A DNA stretch of 64,000 nt. It comes from JAWKJY01 sp041393535. GTDB taxonomy: Bacteria > Actinomycetota > Thermoleophilia > Gaiellales > Gaiellaceae. A program made the translations under genes and the position numbers. Within the stretch, counting starts at the first letter, position 1, and each line of letters starts with the position of its first letter. Under the pieces are notes generated by a model. It ran no database searches. It was not told where the DNA came from and saw only the letters and a program-made list of their open reading frames with translations. Location of the stretch: positions 186,001 through 250,000 of the forward strand of contig JAWKJY010000001.1 in assembly GCA_041393535.1 (NCBI GenBank), given 5' to 3'. Below, piece by piece: positions 59,777 through 64,000 of this stretch.

Positions 59777-61711
59777 CTAGCCGGCGAGCTTGAAGTTGAA
59801 GAAGTTCATGCTGTTGTCGGACGTGACCGTCCAACCCGTGATGCCCTTCTTCACCGCGATGCGGGTCTCGAACTCGTACAGCGGGACGCTCGGCAGGTCG
59901 GTCATGCCCTGCTTCTGCATCTCCGCCAGCGTCGCGAGGCGGGCGTCGCCCGTCTCGTTCAGCGACTTGAAGTAGTTGTTGTCGAACGTCTCGTTCTCGT
60001 AGTTGCCGCCGTTGTTCAGGCCGCCCTTGTCCGGGGAGACGTAGAACAGCTGCAGCGCGTAGCCGGCATCCGGGCCGAACGGCGCGCCGAAGTCGATCAG
60101 CGCCATCGGCAGATCGCGCTTGGCCAGGTACCGGTCGGAGAGCTCCGTCTGCGTGATCGGGTTCAGCGAGATGTTGACCCCGATCTGGGCGAGCGACGTC
60201 CGGATCCGGTTCGCGACCGGCTCGATGAACGAGGCACGCTCGGAGGCGTAGTAGAGCGCCATGCCCTCGCTGTACTGCTCGAGGCCCTTGCCCTCCGGGT
60301 AGCCGGCCTCGGCGAGGAGCGCCTTCGCCTTCTCGAGGTCGGTGGTGTAGAGCTCGTTCGGGCTGTAGCCGTTGTAGGCCGACGGCAGCAGGCTGTAGAG
60401 GCGCTTGGCCTTGCCCTTGTAGTCCTCGTTGATGATGTCGTCGTACGGGATCGCGTACGCGATCGCCTGGCGCAGCTTCTCGTTGCCCGGCAGACCCCAC
60501 GGATCGACCTTGTAGTTCATGATCATCCAGTTGGTCTGGTTGTTGTACGCGCCGAAGACCGTCACGTTCTCGTCGGTCGCCAGCTCGTCGTACTCCTGCG
60601 GCGTCAGGTTGAAGACGACGTCCGCGTCACCCTGCCGGATCGCCGCGACGCGGTTGGCGCTCTGGGGCACCTCGCGGATCGTCACGGTCGTGAACTGCGG
60701 CTGGCCGCGCCAGTAGTTCGGGTTGGCCTTCAGGACGACCTCGGAGCCCTTGTTCCAGCTGTCGATGCAGTAGGCGCCGAAGCCGGCCGTGCCCTCGGTC
60801 TCCGTGTACAGGTGCGACCAGGGGTCGTCCTCGGTCGCTGCGGCCTCCATCGTCTCCTTGTCGAACGGCCGGAGCGCGAAGATCTCGGCGACGCGCGGCC
60901 AGAGCTCGTTCGGGGCGAACTGCTTCACCTGGATCGTGTAGTCGTCGATCTTGGTGATCTCGTCCTTGAGCTCGCGGTCCTCGGGCGTCACCTCGTCGCC
61001 CTCGCCCGTCGGGGCCAGCGGCGAGAGGTCCATGACGCTCGCGACGTTCAGGAGGAACCAGGCCACGGGGGTCACGCCCGAGACCGACTTCGCGCGGGCG
61101 AACGTGTAGATCACGTCGTCCGCGGTGAAGTCCGTGCCCGTGCAGCTCTTGACGCCCTGGCGCAGCTTGATCGTCCAGATGATCGAGTTGTCCGGGCCGG
61201 GCTCCTGCGTCCACGACTCGGCGAGCGTCGGCTCGTACGTGTCAGGCGTCACCTTGTAGTCGGGAACCAGGATCCCGTCGTTGTCGGTGAGCGGGTAGTC
61301 GACCAGCCCGTCGTACGTGTTGCGGTAGATCGTCCAGATGGCGGGCTGCGACGCGGCCTTGCCGTCCGGGTCGGTGCCGTCGATCGTGTCGTTGTCGAGC
61401 ACGACGAGCGTGTCCTGGCCGGCGGGTGCGGCGGGCTCGGCGGGCGCGGGCTCTGCCGGTGCGGGCTCCGCGGGTGCGGGCTCGGCCGGGGCCGGCTCCG
61501 CGGGTGCGGGCTCCGCGGGTGCGGGCTCGGCCGGGGCCGGCTCGGCGGGTGCGGGCTCGGCGGGTGCGGGCTCGGCCGGGGCCGGCTCGGCCGGCGCCGG
61601 GGCGGGAGCCGCCTCGTCGTCGCCGCCGCAACCTGCGGCGGCCACCGAGAGGCCGAGCGCTGCCGCGACGAGCGTCGCGACCGCCAGCCGGCGGCGTCGT
61701 GTGGAGTGCAC
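59777..61711 (-). CDS. Peptide/nickel-type ABC transporter solute-binding lipoprotein
   Basis: A 644-residue SBP_bac_5 family lipoprotein. The signal ends in a lipobox, LGLSVAAAGCGGDDE, with the lipidated Cys near residue 28. A tether of about 12 PAPAE units follows. The binding domain shows YDGLVDYPLTDNDGILVPDY, LAESWTQEPGPDNSIIWTIK, FTADDVIYTFARAKSV and LRQAIAYAIPYDDIINEDYK. The GTG at 61711 is chosen for the AGGAGGAGG just upstream; an earlier start is in the neighbouring gene. Permease and ATPase genes are not in the window. The two enzymes upstream suggest uptake of the compound they act on. Confidence 0.9.
   Translation of the reverse strand: MHSTRRRRLAVATLVAAALGLSVAAAGCGGDDEAAPAPAPAEPAPAEPAPAEPAPAEPAPAEPAPAEPAPAEPAPAEPAPAEPAPAEPAPAEPAAPAGQDTLVVLDNDTIDGTDPDGKAASQPAIWTIYRNTYDGLVDYPLTDNDGILVPDYKVTPDTYEPTLAESWTQEPGPDNSIIWTIKLRQGVKSCTGTDFTADDVIYTFARAKSVSGVTPVAWFLLNVASVMDLSPLAPTGEGDEVTPEDRELKDEITKIDDYTIQVKQFAPNELWPRVAEIFALRPFDKETMEAAATEDDPWSHLYTETEGTAGFGAYCIDSWNKGSEVVLKANPNYWRGQPQFTTVTIREVPQSANRVAAIRQGDADVVFNLTPQEYDELATDENVTVFGAYNNQTNWMIMNYKVDPWGLPGNEKLRQAIAYAIPYDDIINEDYKGKAKRLYSLLPSAYNGYSPNELYTTDLEKAKALLAEAGYPEGKGLEQYSEGMALYYASERASFIEPVANRIRTSLAQIGVNISLNPITQTELSDRYLAKRDLPMALIDFGAPFGPDAGYALQLFYVSPDKGGLNNGGNYENETFDNNYFKSLNETGDARLATLAEMQKQGMTDLPSVPLYEFETRIAVKKGITGWTVTSDNSMNFFNFKLAG
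61434..61610 (-). repeat. 15-bp tandem repeat coding for PAPAE units
   Basis: About twelve imperfect 15-base units in the binding-protein gene, encoding repeated Pro-Ala-Pro-Ala-Glu. Units alternate between two synonymous versions, which points to copying of blocks of units. It forms the flexible tether between lipid anchor and binding domain and is a likely site of length variation. Confidence 0.85.
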
Positions 61712-61752
61712 CGTGTCTCTCCTCCTCCTCGTGGGGGACGTTCGGACGACCT

Positions 61753-63230
61753 TCATGACCCCAGCCCGAGCGAGCCGGGGTTGACGAGACCTCGTGGATC
61801 GAGCACGTCCTTCACCTGGCGCAGCACGTCGAACGCGGGCGGCTTCAGGACGTCCTCGAAGGCGTAGTACTTGCCGATCTGGATGTGTGCGGCGCCGAGC
61901 GTCGCATACGCGTCGGCCAGCTGCCGGCGCAACTGCACGTAGAGGGCGCGCGCCTCGGGGTTCGGCGCCCTGCCGCCGAAGGCCGCGCGGGCCGCGTCGT
62001 CGGCCTTCTCGAGCCGGAAGGCGTCGATCTCGTCGCGCCACCAGAAGCACGGCTCGTAGACGAAGGCGTTCCGCGCGCAGGCCGTCAGCGTCGAGGTGGC
62101 CATGCCGACCGCCGCCATCCGGTCGGCGGCCGCGTCGAGCACCCGGCGCGTGGCCGCGAAGGCGGCCTCGGCCTTCGACCAGGGCAGGAAGCAGTGGATC
62201 GGCACCCAGACCTCGCCGGCGTCGCCGAGGACGCCGAAGCCGCCGAACGGGTCGGCGCGCACCGCGGCCGCGACCGTCGCGTCGATCTCGACGCCCTCGC
62301 GCAGCCCGAGCGGGCGGATCGCGTCGAGCGCCGCCGCGACGAGCGCCTCGCTCGCCCCGTCGACGACGACGTGCAGCGACCAGGGGTGCTCGAGCAGGTA
62401 CTCGAGGCCGAGCCGGGCCATCACGCCGTGGAAGTACGGGTCGAGCCCGTAGACCTCGGCGGCGAGGTCGAGCCGCGCGATCTCGCGCATCGCGGCCGCC
62501 TGCTGCTCGAGCGTCTGGAAGCCGAAGCTCGCGAAGCCGGTGTGCGCCGGGAAGGGCACCAGCTGGAGCGTCGCGCGGGCCTTGACCCCGAAGGCGCCCG
62601 TGTCGCCGAGGAACAGCGCCGAGAGGTCGGGCCCGTACCAGCGCAGGAACGGCGTGCCCGCGACGTGCGCTGCCGAGCCCGTGGTGAGGACACGGCCGTC
62701 CGCGAGGACGACGTCGAGCGACGTGACCCAGTCGGCCGCCATCCCGTAGCGCGCCGAGCCGTAGAACAGGCTGTTCTGGGCGAGCGTCCCCCCGACGGTC
62801 GCGTGCCGTCCCGAGATCGGGCCGAAGTACGGCGTCCGCAGGCCCTGCGCCCGGAGCGTCTCGTACAGCCGCTCCCACGTCACGCCGACCTCGACCGTGA
62901 CGGTCAGGTCGGTCGCGTTCACGTCGAGGATCCGGTCGAGCCGGCGCGTGTCGACGAGCACCGTCCCGGGCCGGGCCGGCTGGAAGCCGCCCGTGTAGGA
63001 CATGCCGCCGCCGCGCGGACGACGGGATGGCCGGCGGCCGTCGCCGCGGCCACGCACGCCGCGAGCTCCTCCACCGTGCCGGGGCGGACGACGGCGAGCG
63101 CGACCTCGTGCGGCTCGAAGCCGAGGTCGGTCGAGAGCAGCGCGAGGTCCGCCTCGGCGGTGACGAGGTGCTCCTCGCCGACGAGCGACGCGAGCCGCGC
63201 GACGACCTCCGGGCGGGTGCCCACGCTCAT
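61753..63230 (-). pseudogene. FAD-linked oxidase (GlcD/vanillyl-alcohol oxidase type), one frameshift
   Basis: About 491 residues after allowing one missing base near 63015. The N-terminal part VGTRPEVVARLASLVGEEHL and VRPGTVEELAACVAAATAAG leads into the FAD-binding loop PRGGGMSYTGG, the point of the shift. The rest is intact: GVTWERLYETLRAQGLRTPY, GRHATVGGTLAQNSLFYGSA, FLGDTGAFGVKARATLQLVP and a C-terminal ALYVQLRRQLADAYATLGAA with KDVLDPRGLVNPGSLGLG. The family oxidises hydroxy acids or phenols. The ATG at 63230 overlaps the stop of the upstream luciferase-like gene (ATGA). Confidence 0.85.
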
Positions 63231-64000
63231 GCGCCGGCGACCGCCGGGACGCGTCCGCGCAGGGCGGGCATGATCTCGCTCGCGAACAGCTCCATGTTCC
63301 GGATCGCCCGGTCGTGCGGCATGTCGCCGAACTGGAGCAGCGTCGCCATCGTCCCGAAGCCGAGCAGGTCGTGCAGCTCGGTCAGCTTCTCGCGCACCTG
63401 GTCGGGCGTGCCGACGATCGCGTAGCCCTCGTCGATCAGCTCCTTGTAGGTGTAGAGGCCGAACGGCTTGATGCCGGCGGTCATCATCCCGCGCATCGAC
63501 CCGACGCTCATGTACCCGGGCGGGAAGAGGTACTCGAGCTTGTGCTTGAGGCCCACGTGGAACAGCCACATCAGGTGCTGCTCGGCGTGCTCGTGCGCCT
63601 CCTGCTCGGTCTCGGCCATGTAGATCGGGAGGAGCGAGCCGATCTGCTTCGGGTCGGCCTCGTAGCCGTGGCGGCCCGCCGCCTCGCGCAGCATGTCGAG
63701 CCACCGCTTCGTCAGCGCGGTCGGCGCGTACACCGACATGAACGTGTACCGGTGCTTCGCGACCCAGTCGAGCGTCTCGGTCGAGCCGTAGCCCGGGACC
63801 CAGATCGGCGGGTGGGGCTGCTGCAACGGGCGCGGCCAGATGTTCACGTACGGGAAGCGGTAGTGCTTCGACGTCCACGCGAACGGCTCGTCGGACGTCC
63901 ACGACTTGATGATCAGGTCGTGCGCCTCGTTGAAGCGGTCGCGCGAGTGGGCCGGGTTCGAGGCGAAGGTGAAGTACTCGACGCCGATCCCGCGGACGAA
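63227..64000 (-). CDS. LLM-class luciferase-like monooxygenase (partial, N-terminus outside window)
   Basis: 257 residues are visible, entering from the right edge. Recognisable parts are VEYFTFASNPAHSRDRFNEA, WTSKHYRFPYVNIWPRPLQQ, PHPPIWVPGYGSTETLDWVA and GYAIVGTPDQVREKLTELHD. These belong to the TIM barrel of luciferase-type flavin monooxygenases; PHPPIWVPG is a near-universal segment of the family. Being first in an operon with an FAD oxidase and a binding protein, it probably starts the breakdown of an imported compound. Confidence 0.9.
   Translation of the reverse strand, partial: FVRGIGVEYFTFASNPAHSRDRFNEAHDLIIKSWTSDEPFAWTSKHYRFPYVNIWPRPLQQPHPPIWVPGYGSTETLDWVAKHRYTFMSVYAPTALTKRWLDMLREAAGRHGYEADPKQIGSLLPIYMAETEQEAHEHAEQHLMWLFHVGLKHKLEYLFPPGYMSVGSMRGMMTAGIKPFGLYTYKELIDEGYAIVGTPDQVREKLTELHDLLGFGTMATLLQFGDMPHDRAIRNMELFASEIMPALRGRVPAVAGA

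Overview
The window is about 64 kb of very GC-rich DNA with actinobacterial gene style: GTG starts are common, stops and starts overlap as GTGA or ATGA, and several coding regions begin directly at a probable transcription start. A monoderm-type type IV pilus (T4P) set without a secretin, a MurT ligase, F420/luciferase-type monooxygenases and an HpnB-like glycosyltransferase fit a deep-branching actinobacterium. Class Thermoleophilia is my best guess, from gene content only. No rRNA, CRISPR array, prophage or complete insertion sequence was seen.

Layout. (1) 1-3.4 kb: tail of a type II DMSO-reductase-family operon (catalytic alpha end, four-cluster Fe-S beta, haem-b gamma, TorD-like chaperone). 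(2) 3.4-8.3 kb: two SDR oxidoreductases, an acyl-CoA dehydrogenase, a YdeI-like protein, a carboxymuconolactone-decarboxylase-like protein and a PH-like protein; the first three are broken by several frameshifts. (3) 8.7-16.8 kb: a MarR/MDR pair, an MDR/hydrolase/DUF4386 operon and a giant SARP-cyclase-NB-ARC regulator. (4) 17.1-17.3 kb: tRNA-Thr and tRNA-Tyr. (5) 17.4-29.1 kb: first T4P block (PilT, a lytic transglycosylase/NlpC wall hydrolase, HD-GYP, MurT, a PASTA protein, a prepilin, PilD, PilB, and a stand-alone MshEN protein). (6) 29.3-38.9 kb: ung, a LapA-like protein, a frameshift-ridden stretch (Vps62-like fusion, MscS, K+ channel), a luciferase-type monooxygenase, a two-gene unit with a sigma-28-like promoter, and a xanthine-dehydrogenase-type large subunit. 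(7) 39.0-48.1 kb: second T4P block (major pilin, second PilT, PilM-N-O and a PilP-like protein, a membrane protein, a PilV-like prepilin, PilC). (8) 48.1-64 kb: P450, hydantoinase, luciferase-type monooxygenase, persulfide-type hydrolase with a TauE transporter, YgjP-like protease, HpnB-like glycosyltransferase, leuA, Usp, and an operon of luciferase-type monooxygenase, FAD oxidase, solute-binding lipoprotein and hydrolase.

How it works together. The two T4P blocks jointly encode extension and retraction motors, platform, alignment complex, pilins and prepilin peptidase. An HD-GYP phosphodiesterase and two MshEN proteins suggest c-di-GMP control. Several T4P units share the same upstream signature: a TCAA/TCAC/TACA-like tetramer, exactly 16 nt, then GCCGATAA or a near match. 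This resembles a FliA/WhiG (sigma-28) promoter. Between the PilV-like prepilin and pilC two such elements lie back to back around one shared tetramer.

The regions I consider most worth a second look are this promoter set, the four-copy WKKELR motif in the extended PilN, two families of intergenic repeats in the pilus blocks, and a leader before the first pilT that can fold two ways over its ribosome binding site. Frameshifts cluster at 3.4-6.8, 30.3-33.7, 37.08 and 63.01 kb. They look like single-base sequence errors, so genes marked as pseudogenes there may be intact in the organism.
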